A stretch of DNA of 64,000 nucleotides from contig NZ_JAHLQL010000006.1 in assembly GCF_018919175.1 (NCBI RefSeq), forward strand, positions 62,001 to 126,000, read 5' to 3'. The number at the start of each line of letters is the position of its first letter. The first letter of the stretch is position 1. Both the position numbers and the translations under genes were made by a program. This document shows, in pieces, positions 54,637 to 63,271 of this stretch. The DNA comes from Clostridium simiarum. Its GTDB lineage: Bacteria; Bacillota; Clostridia; Clostridiales; Clostridiaceae. Below the pieces are notes generated by a model, which was not told the origin of the DNA, searched no databases, and worked only from the letters and a program-made list of their open reading frames with translations.

Positions 54637-56922
54637 ATGAGAGAGGATAGAGTAGGTTATATAGTAAAAATATATGGAATTGTTCAGGGAGTAGGTTTTA
54701 GACCTTATATTTATAAGAAAGCAAAAGAATTAGATATTAAAGGATGGGTTAATAATTGTGATTCTTCTGTAATTATTAATGCTGAAGCTGTGAAGAGTAA
54801 AATGGAACAATTCCTTATAGATGTGGTGAAAAAACCTCCTGCCCTTGCAAAAATTGAAAAAATAGAAGTGATTAAAAGAGAGATAGAAGGATATGAAAAC
54901 TTCATTATAAAAGAAAGTAGAGTTTCAAATACAAAATTAAAGTTTATTCTTCCTGATGTTGCAACCTGTGATAAATGTGTTGAAGATATATTTAATGAAA
55001 ACTCCAAAAGATATAGATATGCTTTTACCAATTGTACTTTGTGTGGTCCAAGATATTCCATAATAAAATCCCTTCCTTATGACAGATTTAACACTACCAT
55101 GAAGGATTTCAAAATGTGTGATTTTTGCAATGAAGAGTATAGAAATCCTGAAATAAGAAGGTTTCACGCTGAACCTACATGCTGCATAGATTGTGGACCA
55201 CAGCTTTTTTTAACAGATAGTAAAGGAAAAAGAATACAGTGTTTAGATGAAATAAAGGAATGTGCTAGGCTTTTGAAAAATGGAAAAATTTTAGGGATTA
55301 AAGGTATAGGTGGATTTCACATAGTATGTAGTGCTTTAAATAATGAGGCAGTTTTAGAGATTAGAAAGAGGAAGAAGAGAATAGATAAGCCTTTAGCCTT
55401 AATGATGAAGGATATTAAAGAGGTTAAAAAGTATTGTAAAGTTAGTAAAAGTGAAGAAGAAGTTCTCATTAGTAATAAAAGACCTATAGTACTTTTAAGG
55501 AAGAACAATGAAAAGTATATATCAGAAGCTGCTACTAAAGGTATAAAAAAGTATGGTGTAATGCTTCCCTATACCCCTATACATCACTTACTATTTAAAG
55601 AAAATCTACCTCCTCTTGTTATGACTAGCGGTAATGTAAGTGGGAGTCCAATAGAATATACCAATGAAGGAGCCTTAAAAAATATCTCTAATTTGGTGGA
55701 TTATTTTTTACTTAATAATAGAGATATAAATACACCAGTGGATGATTCTGTAGTTAAAGTAGTAGAAGAAAAAGTAATGGTAAGTAGACCTGGGAGAGGG
55801 TATTGTCCTTATTATTTTCATGGAAAAATAAAAAATAACATATTAGCATGTGGTGCAGAGGATAAAAGTACTTTTTCTTTTGCATTAGATGGAATTGTAT
55901 ATATGAGCCAGTATCTTGGAGATTTAAAAGAATTAAATGCTTATGGTGAATATATAAAGTCTATAAATAATATAAAAAGTATTTTTGATTTTGAACCTAG
56001 AGTTATAGCTTTTGATATGCATCCTAGTTATATGTCCACTATTTATGGAAAGAGTTTAAACAGTATTAAAGTGCCTGTTCAACATCATCATGCTCATATG
56101 GTAAGTTGTATGTTAGAACATGATATATGGAATTATGCTATAGGAATAATATATGATGGGACAGGCTTTGGTAGGGACGGAAATATGTGGGGAGGAGAAT
56201 TTTTAATTGGCAATAGAAGAGAATTTAAAAGGATAGGACATTTTAAATATACAAAAGTTCAAGGAGGAGATTCTGCTCAAAAGCATATATGGAAGATAGG
56301 GGTAAGTTATTTAAAAGGCCTTAAAGATAAAGATAGGATAAACCTTGGATTAAAGAGAATTGAAAGTTTTTCAAAAGAGGATATAGTAAATCTATGCTGT
56401 GCCCTAGACTATGATTTAAACTGTTATAAAACATCAAGTGTAGGCAGGTTATATGATGCTGTTTGTTCTATTTTAGGAGTAAGAGAGACAATAAGTTATG
56501 ATGGACAAGGTGCCATAGAACTTGAAAATATTTTAGAGGAGAATGTTAAGGAAAGCTATAGTTATTTAATAGAGAAAACAGGAGATATGAACATAGTAGA
56601 TTACTCTTTTATGCTGATGGATATATTAGATGACATTGAAAAGGGAGTAAGTATTTCAAAGATAAGTGCTAAATTTCATAACACCATTGTAAATATAACA
56701 GTTGAAATGGCTTCTAGGATAAGAGAAGAGTTTAAAATAAATATCGCTATTTTAAGTGGTGGAGTTTTTGAAAATGAGTACCTTCTAAAAAATATTTATA
56801 CATCTCTAGTAAGGAAAGGTTTTGAAGTGTTTTTTAATGAAAGCGTACCCACTAATGATAGTGGAATTTCTGTAGGACAAGTTGCTGTAGCAGATGAAAT
56901 ATTAAAGGAAAAGGAGATATAA
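54637..56922 (+). CDS. hypF: Hydrogenase maturation carbamoyltransferase HypF
   Basis: A 761-aa enzyme that makes the cyanide ligand precursor from carbamoyl phosphate. It has an N-terminal acylphosphatase domain (GIVQGVGFRPY), a zinc-finger region (CDKCVEDI, CTLCGPRYS, CDFCNEEY, CCIDCGP), a YrdC-like domain and a Kae1-like C-terminal domain with HHHAHM. I choose ATG 54637 just before the acylphosphatase fold; the in-frame ATG 54583 lies inside the previous gene and would add an unrelated leader. Confidence 0.95.
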   Translation: MREDRVGYIVKIYGIVQGVGFRPYIYKKAKELDIKGWVNNCDSSVIINAEAVKSKMEQFLIDVVKKPPALAKIEKIEVIKREIEGYENFIIKESRVSNTKLKFILPDVATCDKCVEDIFNENSKRYRYAFTNCTLCGPRYSIIKSLPYDRFNTTMKDFKMCDFCNEEYRNPEIRRFHAEPTCCIDCGPQLFLTDSKGKRIQCLDEIKECARLLKNGKILGIKGIGGFHIVCSALNNEAVLEIRKRKKRIDKPLALMMKDIKEVKKYCKVSKSEEEVLISNKRPIVLLRKNNEKYISEAATKGIKKYGVMLPYTPIHHLLFKENLPPLVMTSGNVSGSPIEYTNEGALKNISNLVDYFLLNNRDINTPVDDSVVKVVEEKVMVSRPGRGYCPYYFHGKIKNNILACGAEDKSTFSFALDGIVYMSQYLGDLKELNAYGEYIKSINNIKSIFDFEPRVIAFDMHPSYMSTIYGKSLNSIKVPVQHHHAHMVSCMLEHDIWNYAIGIIYDGTGFGRDGNMWGGEFLIGNRREFKRIGHFKYTKVQGGDSAQKHIWKIGVSYLKGLKDKDRINLGLKRIESFSKEDIVNLCCALDYDLNCYKTSSVGRLYDAVCSILGVRETISYDGQGAIELENILEENVKESYSYLIEKTGDMNIVDYSFMLMDILDDIEKGVSISKISAKFHNTIVNITVEMASRIREEFKINIAILSGGVFENEYLLKNIYTSLVRKGFEVFFNESVPTNDSGISVGQVAVADEILKEKEI

Positions 56923-56923
56923 T

Positions 56924-57151
56924 ATGTGCCTTTCAGTTTGTGGAAGGGTAAAAACTGTGGATTTGCCCTTTGCTTCAATAGATATTAAAGGAATAGAAAC
57001 CTTAGTTAATGTGGAACTTGTAGAGGAGCCAGTAAAAGGAGATTATGTACTTGTCCACGCTGGATTTGCTATTGAGAAGATAGATGAAGAGTATTTTAAT
57101 TATTTAGATAGTGTTTTAGAGGAAATGCTAAAAGAAGATGATGAATATTAA
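56924..57151 (+). CDS. hypC: Hydrogenase maturation chaperone HypC
   Basis: A 75-aa chaperone with the essential Cys2 that carries the Fe(CN)2CO unit with HypD. Its start MCLSVCGRV has a second cysteine at position 6, where most HypC proteins have proline (MCLAIPG). AAAGGAGATATA precedes the ATG. The 3' end overlaps hypD by 14 nt. Confidence 0.93.
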   Translation: MCLSVCGRVKTVDLPFASIDIKGIETLVNVELVEEPVKGDYVLVHAGFAIEKIDEEYFNYLDSVLEEMLKEDDEY

Positions 57152-58265
57152 AGATAATAAATCCAGAAGATTAATAAATAAAATAAATGAATATGCAGAG
57201 TATATAGGAAAAGAAAATATAAATATCATGGAAGTGTGTGGCACTCACACAAACTCAATAGCAAAATATGGAATAAGCAATGTTATTTCTAATAAGATAA
57301 ATTTGTTAGCAGGGCCAGGCTGTCCGGTATGTGTTACTAATGAAGAGTATATAGATGCTGCTGTATATTTAGCTTCAAAATACATAACTATAATTACTTT
57401 TGGAGATTTAATAAAGGTAAGGGGAAGTAATTCTAGCCTATCTATTGAAAAATCAAAAGGACGGGATATAAAAATAATCTATTCTATTAGTGAAGTTATT
57501 AATATAGCTGAAGAAATATATCCTAAAAACGCTGTGTTCTTGGGTGTAGGATTTGAAACTACAGCTCCTTTGATTGCATCTGTTATAAAAGAAACTTACA
57601 GAAGAAAAATTAAAAACTTATATTTTTTCACCTCTATAAAAACAATGCCACCTATACTTGAAGAGATTTTTAATAATAAAAATAGAAATATCCACGGAAT
57701 AATATGTCCAGGAAATGTTGCGGTAATAGAAGGAGAAAAAAGTTTTAAATTTATTTATGAAAAATATAAAATACCCTCAGTAATATGTGGTTTTAATCCA
57801 GAGGAAATATTAGGAGGTATATGTTTTTTACTTAAAGATATTTATCGAAAAAATAAAGATAAAAGTCAGGTTGGATTTGAAAATCTATATAGAAAATGGG
57901 TAAGTGATGAGGGAAACAAGATCGCTAAAGATTTAATTAAAGATGTATTTGTAGTAGAAGATGTAGTATGGAGAGGTATTGGAAATGTTAGAGATTCAGC
58001 ATTAATTATTAATGACAAATATGCTTTTGTTGATGCAGTAAAAAAGTTTAACTTACAGAAATTTTTTAGTAAAGACACTTATAGTAGTAAAGATAAAGGT
58101 AGCTGTAGATGTGGGGATGTTTTACTTGGAAATATCCATCCTTTTCAGTGTAAGCTTTTTAAAAATGTATGCAATCCTGAAAATCCCTGTGGTCCATGCA
58201 TGGTATCAGCAGAAGGAACCTGTGCTACACACTATAAATACAGTATATATGAACTGAAGTCATGA
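57138..58265 (+). CDS. hypD: Hydrogenase maturation scaffold HypD
   Basis: A 375-aa iron-sulfur protein with the motifs EVCGTHT, GPGCPVCVT, FGVGFETTAP-like GVGFETTAP, ICGFNPEEILGG, and the C-terminal cluster ligands in CRCGDVLLG and NPCGPCMVS. It builds the Fe(CN)2CO centre with HypC. The last codons and the TGA stop lie inside the first repeat module of the downstream hairpin array (58254-58640), so the natural C-terminus may have been altered by that insertion. Confidence 0.95.
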   Translation: MMNIKDNKSRRLINKINEYAEYIGKENINIMEVCGTHTNSIAKYGISNVISNKINLLAGPGCPVCVTNEEYIDAAVYLASKYITIITFGDLIKVRGSNSSLSIEKSKGRDIKIIYSISEVINIAEEIYPKNAVFLGVGFETTAPLIASVIKETYRRKIKNLYFFTSIKTMPPILEEIFNNKNRNIHGIICPGNVAVIEGEKSFKFIYEKYKIPSVICGFNPEEILGGICFLLKDIYRKNKDKSQVGFENLYRKWVSDEGNKIAKDLIKDVFVVEDVVWRGIGNVRDSALIINDKYAFVDAVKKFNLQKFFSKDTYSSKDKGSCRCGDVLLGNIHPFQCKLFKNVCNPENPCGPCMVSAEGTCATHYKYSIYELKS

Positions 58266-58640
58266 AGATGAGTTTCCTAAGCAGGTATCCCAAACCTATG
58301 GTTTGGTGATAGTCGCTTAAGCAGAGAACCAAGATCTACGATCTTGTGTGAATCGCTTACTCTTCGAGTACCATCTGAAGTTATGAAGATGAGTTTCCTA
58401 AGCAGATATCCCAAATCTATGATTTGGTGATAGTCGCTTAAGCAGAGAACCAAGATCTACGATCTTGTGTGAATCGCTTACTCTTCGAGTACCATCTGAA
58501 GTTATGAAGATGAGTTTCCTAAGCAGATATCCCAAATCTATGATTTGGTGATAGTCGCTTAAGCAGAGAACCAAGATCTACGATCTTGTGTGAATCGCTT
58601 ACTCTTCGAGTACCATCTGAAGTTATGAAGATGAGTTTCC
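58254..58640 (+). repeat. Tandem hairpin-module array C (three 121-bp units)
   Basis: Three units repeat with an exact 121-bp period (CCTAAGCAG at 58276, 58397 and 58518). Units 2 and 3 are identical. Unit 1 differs in having CCAAACC-TAT-GGTTTGG where the others have CCAAATC-TAT-GATTTGG, a compensated pair change. Each unit also holds CCAAGATC-TAC-GATCTTG, TACTC-TTC-GAGTA and a CATCT/AGATG hairpin. It starts within hypD and separates it from hypE. Confidence 0.92.
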
Positions 58641-58669
58641 TTTAAATACACAGTAATGGGGGGATATAG

Positions 58670-59665
58670 GTGGATATAGATACTATTGAGCTTATTCATG
58701 GTGAAGGAGGGAAGCATACACAACAATTAATAGAAGATGTGTTCTATAAAAACTTCAACAATGATATTTTATTAAAAAATACAGACTCTGCATTAATAAC
58801 CCTTCCTTCAAAAAACATTGCATTTACAACGGATTCCTTTGTTGTAAATCCTATATTTTTTAGAGGAGGGGATATAGGGAAATTAGCTATTTGTGGAACT
58901 ATAAATGATTTGACAGCCTGCGGCGCAGAGCCTTTATATTTAAGTGCTGGTTTTATTATAGAAGAAGGATTCCTTGTAGAAGATTTAATTAAAATTGTAA
59001 GTTCTATGAAGGAAGCCTCTAAAATATCTAAGGTAAATATAGTTACAGGGGATACCAAGGTGGTTCCAAAGGGTAAGGTTGATAAGATATTTATAAATAC
59101 AACAGGCATTGGAGTTGTTAATGGGTATAAACCTAAAAATATAGTATGTGGTGATAAGGTAATAATAACGGGAACCATTGGTGAGCATGGTACAGCAATA
59201 GCTGTAGATAGATATAACTTAAAGGTTAAAGGACACATAGAAAGTGATTGTGAGCCTTTGAATTATATTTTAAAGTGTTTAAAGGACTATTATGATCATA
59301 TAAAGTTTATGAGAGATCCAACTAGAGGTGGTGTAGGTCAGGTATTAAATGAAATATCTAAACAATGTGGTTTAGGTATACATATTTTTGAAGGTAAGAT
59401 TCCAATAAGGCAGGAAGTAGAAGCTATAAATGATATGTTAGGAATTAATCCTCTTTATCTGGCTTCGGAAGGCAGAATGATAATTGTAGTAGATAAAGAA
59501 GTTTCTATGAAGGTATTAGAGGATTTAATAATAAAGTGTAACTTAAAGGCTAGTATTATAGGCGAATTTACAGAGGAAAATCAATTTGTATATATTGAAA
59601 ATGATTTTGGAGGTAAAAGAATATTGACACCGCTAGAGGCTCAAATATTACCTAGAATATGCTAA
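58670..59665 (+). CDS. hypE: Hydrogenase maturation protein HypE
   Basis: A 331-aa ATP-dependent dehydratase that forms the thiocyanate on its C-terminal cysteine. It has IELIHGEGGKHTQQ, the TDSFVVNP-IFFRGG motif, the MRDPTRGG motif and the conserved end ILPRIC. The GTG start follows TGGGGGGATATAG. It is separated from hypD by the 121-bp repeat array, so it might use a separate message or be affected by that structure. A terminator follows. Confidence 0.95.
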   Translation: MDIDTIELIHGEGGKHTQQLIEDVFYKNFNNDILLKNTDSALITLPSKNIAFTTDSFVVNPIFFRGGDIGKLAICGTINDLTACGAEPLYLSAGFIIEEGFLVEDLIKIVSSMKEASKISKVNIVTGDTKVVPKGKVDKIFINTTGIGVVNGYKPKNIVCGDKVIITGTIGEHGTAIAVDRYNLKVKGHIESDCEPLNYILKCLKDYYDHIKFMRDPTRGGVGQVLNEISKQCGLGIHIFEGKIPIRQEVEAINDMLGINPLYLASEGRMIIVVDKEVSMKVLEDLIIKCNLKASIIGEFTEENQFVYIENDFGGKRILTPLEAQILPRIC

Positions 59666-59760
59666 ATCTTTGAATATGTTAAAACTTTAAATATGTTAAA
59701 TCTATGTTGTAACTTATAATATTTTGATTTTAACCTTCCAAAAGAGGATTTAAGTTTTAA

Positions 59761-59795
59761 TCTGGCACCTTTTTATGAAGGTACCAGATTTTTTT
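59761..59795 (+). terminator. Terminator of the hydrogenase operon
   Basis: TCTGG-C-ACCTT (from 59761) pairs with AAGGT-A-CCAGA (59778-59788), followed by T7. Confidence 0.85.
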
Positions 59796-59860
59796 AGTTT
59801 TAAGGTTATTAAAAAAGCTCTGTAAAAAATTTTGTGCAAACTGAATAAAAATAATTAAGG

Positions 59861-60826
59861 TTAAGGCTTTTTCTTTTCTTTGTTACTACCATTACTATTG
59901 CCACTTATATTGTTATTACTATTTCTACTATTTCCATTATTATGCTTATTGTCTTCCTTAGTTTCTTCAGTGGAGTTACCTTTATTTTCAGATTTAGAAG
60001 GGGTATCTTGGTTATTGTTCTTTTTCATATTTTCACTAGGTTTATTATTAATATTTTCATTAGTTTTATCATTACCCCTAGTATTTTCATTAGGTTTATT
60101 ACCTGAATTAGTAGATTTATCTATATTTTCTTTGTGATTTTCATTATCTTCCTTAGAGGGGTTTTTCTTAGGATCACTTAAATTTTCAGGCTTATCCTTA
60201 CTATTAATTTGAGAATTAGGCTGTTCTTTGGATTCAGTAGACTTATTATCTTCTACATTTGTTTGTATTTCTTTTCCGTTTTTTATCATGTATTTTAAGC
60301 CATTTTTATCTAAGGTATCTTTTAAATTATCTATGTTAAAGTTTTTTATGTTACCCTCTGTTTCTATTGAAATTACTTTTGAATTTTCTATATAATCTTC
60401 ATTTATAAAATTTTCTTTTTTGGCTTCTTCCACTATTATATTTAAGCCTTTTTCTATATCTAAGTTCTTAAGATTTAAATTGCTTAGGATTTTTTTACCG
60501 TCTTCATTGATAAAATCTATAGAAATGATTCTATTCCATCTATTGACTTCAAGCTTCACAGCAGGATTTATGCTTATTGTAACCGCAGAAACAGGCTTAT
60601 TATATATAAATACTCCGCTACCTAAAAATATTAACAGTAAAGAGGCTACTAAAAGAGAAAGCCTTTTTATAATACTTTTATTATTATTTTCTATTAAAGA
60701 GCCTTCAATACATTGACCTAAGGTTGTGGGATTAGAAGACAATTTTATATATACAAATTCACCACTGGAAGTTAATATTCCAGCTTTATCCTTTTTAAGT
60801 TCCATAACAATTCCTTTTTTATTCAT
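59861..60826 (-). CDS. Anti-sigma-I factor RsgI-like protein
   Basis: A protein of about 321 aa. The N-terminal 50 residues resemble the RsgI anti-sigma domain (MNKKGIVMELKKDKAGILTS). One membrane helix follows (SLLVASLLLIFLGSGVFIY), then an extracellular domain with SAVTISINPAVKLEVNRWN, and a long Asn/Lys/Ser-rich tail of about 140 residues. I choose ATG 60826, which has AGGTG 6 nt upstream, over GTG 60835. It overlaps the sigI stop by 8 nt. It should hold SigI at the membrane until an outside signal acts on it. Confidence 0.88.
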   Translation of the reverse strand: MNKKGIVMELKKDKAGILTSSGEFVYIKLSSNPTTLGQCIEGSLIENNNKSIIKRLSLLVASLLLIFLGSGVFIYNKPVSAVTISINPAVKLEVNRWNRIISIDFINEDGKKILSNLNLKNLDIEKGLNIIVEEAKKENFINEDYIENSKVISIETEGNIKNFNIDNLKDTLDKNGLKYMIKNGKEIQTNVEDNKSTESKEQPNSQINSKDKPENLSDPKKNPSKEDNENHKENIDKSTNSGNKPNENTRGNDKTNENINNKPSENMKKNNNQDTPSKSENKGNSTEETKEDNKHNNGNSRNSNNNISGNSNGSNKEKKKP

Positions 60827-61505
60827 TGTTTTCACCTACTTTTTTTAGATTAAGATAGGATTTCAAATAAGGATACTCTCCACTAGATAATAATATTATC
60901 AAAGCGATTATGTATTTTCTCCAGTTTTCAATTAATTTTCTATTACTATTTGTAAGTAAACAAATATCCTTAATTGGCAGTTGTTTTTTTGTTTTTACCT
61001 TATTTAATATAAGATCATTCCGTGCACAGGCTAGAGCTATGTTAAGAAGGTTGTCCCTAGTGTCCTTATGATTAGGAGAAGCATTTACTAAATCTCCAAA
61101 ATTTAATTTGTAGAGGCTTAGCTCCTTGGTAAATAATTTTATTTCTTCAGCTCTTATAGAATTTTCATAGGAAGAATTGAAGTTATCCATAGATATTTTA
61201 TGGTCTAGGTAATCAAAATTATCCTCTTCCTCACTAAAAGTTACATAGGGTACTTTAGCAGATTTTCTGAAAAAGTCTATTAGTGAATTTTTTATAATAA
61301 TAGAAGCATAGGATAGAAAATTTCCTTTTTCATTATTATAGCTGTCACAAGCTTTGTTAAAGGCTATCATGGCTATGCTAAGCTCCTCATCATTTTCAAT
61401 GCTAACACTTCTTTTACATACATGATTAGTTATTTTATATATAAATTTAATATTTTCACTTATGAAATTATCTCTATTCTCTTTTTTTAGGAAATTTAAG
61501 TCCAT
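60819..61505 (-). CDS. sigI: RNA polymerase sigma factor SigI
   Basis: A 228-aa alternative sigma factor. Region 2 is visible as ELSIAMIAFNKACDSYN and FLSYASIIIKNSLIDFFR, and the C-terminal segment around DICLLTNSNRKLIENWRKYI is characteristic of SigI. GAGGTGAATAA precedes the ATG. It is co-transcribed with the RsgI-like gene. A matching promoter-like motif in front of it suggests autoregulation. Confidence 0.92.
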   Translation of the reverse strand: MDLNFLKKENRDNFISENIKFIYKITNHVCKRSVSIENDEELSIAMIAFNKACDSYNNEKGNFLSYASIIIKNSLIDFFRKSAKVPYVTFSEEEDNFDYLDHKISMDNFNSSYENSIRAEEIKLFTKELSLYKLNFGDLVNASPNHKDTRDNLLNIALACARNDLILNKVKTKKQLPIKDICLLTNSNRKLIENWRKYIIALIILLSSGEYPYLKSYLNLKKVGENNE

Positions 61506-61556
61506 TTATTCACCTCGCAATATAAAAGTATGCACTTTTATATATTTATATAATTA

Positions 61557-61585
61557 TATACGAAAAAAGATATTTTTTTTAAGGG
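61557..61585 (-). promoter_or_regulatory. Candidate SigI promoter of sigI-rsgI
   Basis: On the minus strand, ATCCC (-35-like) is followed after exactly 20 nt by CGTATAT (-10-like). The same CCC-N20-CGTATAT arrangement occurs on the plus strand just to the right. C-rich -35 and CGAA/CGTA-type -10 elements are known for SigI promoters. Confidence 0.6.
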
Positions 61586-61614
61586 ATATTAAAAAATTAA
61601 TATTTCTATAGGTA

Positions 61615-61645
61615 CCCCTCTAAAAATTTTTTGCTACCCGTATAT
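61615..61645 (+). promoter_or_regulatory. Candidate SigI promoter of the divergent gene
   Basis: ACCCC is followed after 20 nt by CGTATAT, matching the minus-strand element that faces sigI in both sequence and spacing. The downstream gene starts at 61732, leaving a 5' leader of about 85 nt. Confidence 0.6.
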
Positions 61646-61731
61646 TATAATAAATAAAATAATTTATCCCATGGTTGCCACTATTAATAATTTTTATAAG
61701 AATAATTTGATACATAGGGAGGAAAAAGATT

Positions 61732-62826
61732 ATGAAAAAAATATTTATATTAACGATTTCAGCTATTATAGCCTTAGGAGTAACTGTTAGAGCGGAGGAG
61801 GTTACTACATTTAAGTCAGAAGCAGGCATAGTTCCGGGTAGCGTATTTTACAAGGTGGATAAAACACTAGAAGCATTAAAATTAAAGCTGTGCTCTAATG
61901 AAAAGCAGGCTGAAGTATTATTAGATATGGCACAAGAAAGATTAGGGGAAAGTGAGGTTATGGTAGAAAAAGAAGAAATTGAAAAGGCGGATAAATTAAT
62001 TGAAGAGTACAATGAAACCTTAGAACAAGCTCAAGATAAATTAGCTGAGATAGCTGAAGAAAATAAGGATTCAGAGGATAGTGTTAAATTAGATAAGATA
62101 AAAAATATAGAAGATAAAGTTTTAAATAATACAGAAAAATCTATAAAAGTGTTAGAGAATGTAAAAGAGAAGTTACCAGAAAAGGCTCAAGAAAAATTAG
62201 CACAGGTTATAGAAATGCAAAAGGCTAAAAAAGAAGCTGTTAGAGAAATGGTAACAAAAAGGCATGAATTAAATGATGTGAAAAAAGTTTATAATGAGGC
62301 TAAATCAAATCTTAAAAAAGCAGAAGCTTCTGGAGATGAAGCAGCTATAAAAGTAGCACAAGAAGCTTTAAAGGTTTCTGAGGATGCATTAAATTTAAAA
62401 AAACAGGAGTATAAAGAAGCCTTTGAAAATAAAAAGCAGATAGTTAAAAAGAAGGCAGAAGAGGCAAAGAAAGAACATAAAAAAGATAAGGAAGAAAGTA
62501 CAGATAAAGTAAAAACTGAAGACAAGTCATTAGAAGAGAATAAAGAACAGGGTAAAGTAGAAGAAAACCTAGAAGAAAAAGCAGAAGAAACTAAAGAAGT
62601 TAAAGAGATTAAAGAAACTCTACCAAAAGAAGCAAATAAAGGACAAGTAAAATCAGAGGCAGTAAAGCAAAACAATCCATCACAAGCTTCAGTAAAAAAA
62701 GAAGAAAATGCTGAGAGAAAAGAAGAGAAATCTAAGGAAAATAAGGGTAATGAAAAAAAGGAAAATCCTAGTGAAGGAAAAGATAATGTAAGCAAGGGTG
62801 GAAACAAAGACAAAGGTAGAAAATAG
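61732..62826 (+). CDS. Secreted DUF5667-type coiled-coil protein
   Basis: A 364-aa protein with a signal peptide (MKKIFILTISAIIALGVTV, cut near RAEE). It has a DUF5667-like region (AGIVPGSVFYKVDKTLEAL, then EKQAEVLLDMAQERL), a long coiled coil and a highly charged Lys/Glu tail of about 120 residues. GGGAGGAAAAAG precedes the ATG. It is divergent from sigI and preceded by a matching promoter element, so it is probably a SigI target, perhaps a cell-envelope protein. Confidence 0.85.
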   Translation: MKKIFILTISAIIALGVTVRAEEVTTFKSEAGIVPGSVFYKVDKTLEALKLKLCSNEKQAEVLLDMAQERLGESEVMVEKEEIEKADKLIEEYNETLEQAQDKLAEIAEENKDSEDSVKLDKIKNIEDKVLNNTEKSIKVLENVKEKLPEKAQEKLAQVIEMQKAKKEAVREMVTKRHELNDVKKVYNEAKSNLKKAEASGDEAAIKVAQEALKVSEDALNLKKQEYKEAFENKKQIVKKKAEEAKKEHKKDKEESTDKVKTEDKSLEENKEQGKVEENLEEKAEETKEVKEIKETLPKEANKGQVKSEAVKQNNPSQASVKKEENAERKEEKSKENKGNEKKENPSEGKDNVSKGGNKDKGRK

Positions 62827-63271
62827 TATTTTTAATTAGATTTTAATATAGTGAAAATATGATAAAAATTATACATGGCATAATGGGAGATTTTAAGTTT
62901 TTAGCATAGAAAATTCCTCTAAGGTGCTTAAAGATATTACAAAACATATATAGTACAGAAAATTTCTCTAAAGGAGTTAAAAATACTTCAAAACATAATG
63001 GAGAACAGTTAATTTTTATAATTTTTCAGATGAAGGGTAATAATATTGATTTTTAATATGTTTTGAAGGATAATAAAACTATAGCTTTTGTGAGGTTCAG
63101 GTGGAGTTTTTATATAAAAGCTCTATCTGAGCCTTATAAGAATTTATAAAGATTTAGAGAAATTTTATCTTTTAATTTCATAGAAGGTGAAAGTATTAGA
63201 AGTGGGGATAAATACAAAATTTTAGGCAGTATAATTAAATTATATAAATACAAAGACTTGGAGGAAGAGTA
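62827..63271 (+). other. Intergenic with a direct repeat and a long hairpin
   Basis: No gene is seen. An imperfect direct repeat of about 60 nt lies near 62907-62998 (AAAATTCCTCTAAGG-type and AAAATTTCTCTAAAGG-type copies). A hairpin of about 18 bp spans 63094-63111 with 63116-63133, with several G-T pairs and no T tract. It sits about 140 nt before the HAD gene. Confidence 0.5.

Noticed and set aside
59880..60137. Leu/Phe/Ser-rich plus-strand frame opposite rsgI
   Set aside because: It is an antisense reading of the Asn/Lys-rich tail of the RsgI-like protein and looks like a membrane protein only by composition.
62289..62813. Minus-strand Ser/Phe-rich frame opposite the coiled-coil gene
   Set aside because: It is an antisense shadow of a Lys/Glu-rich coding region with no start signals.
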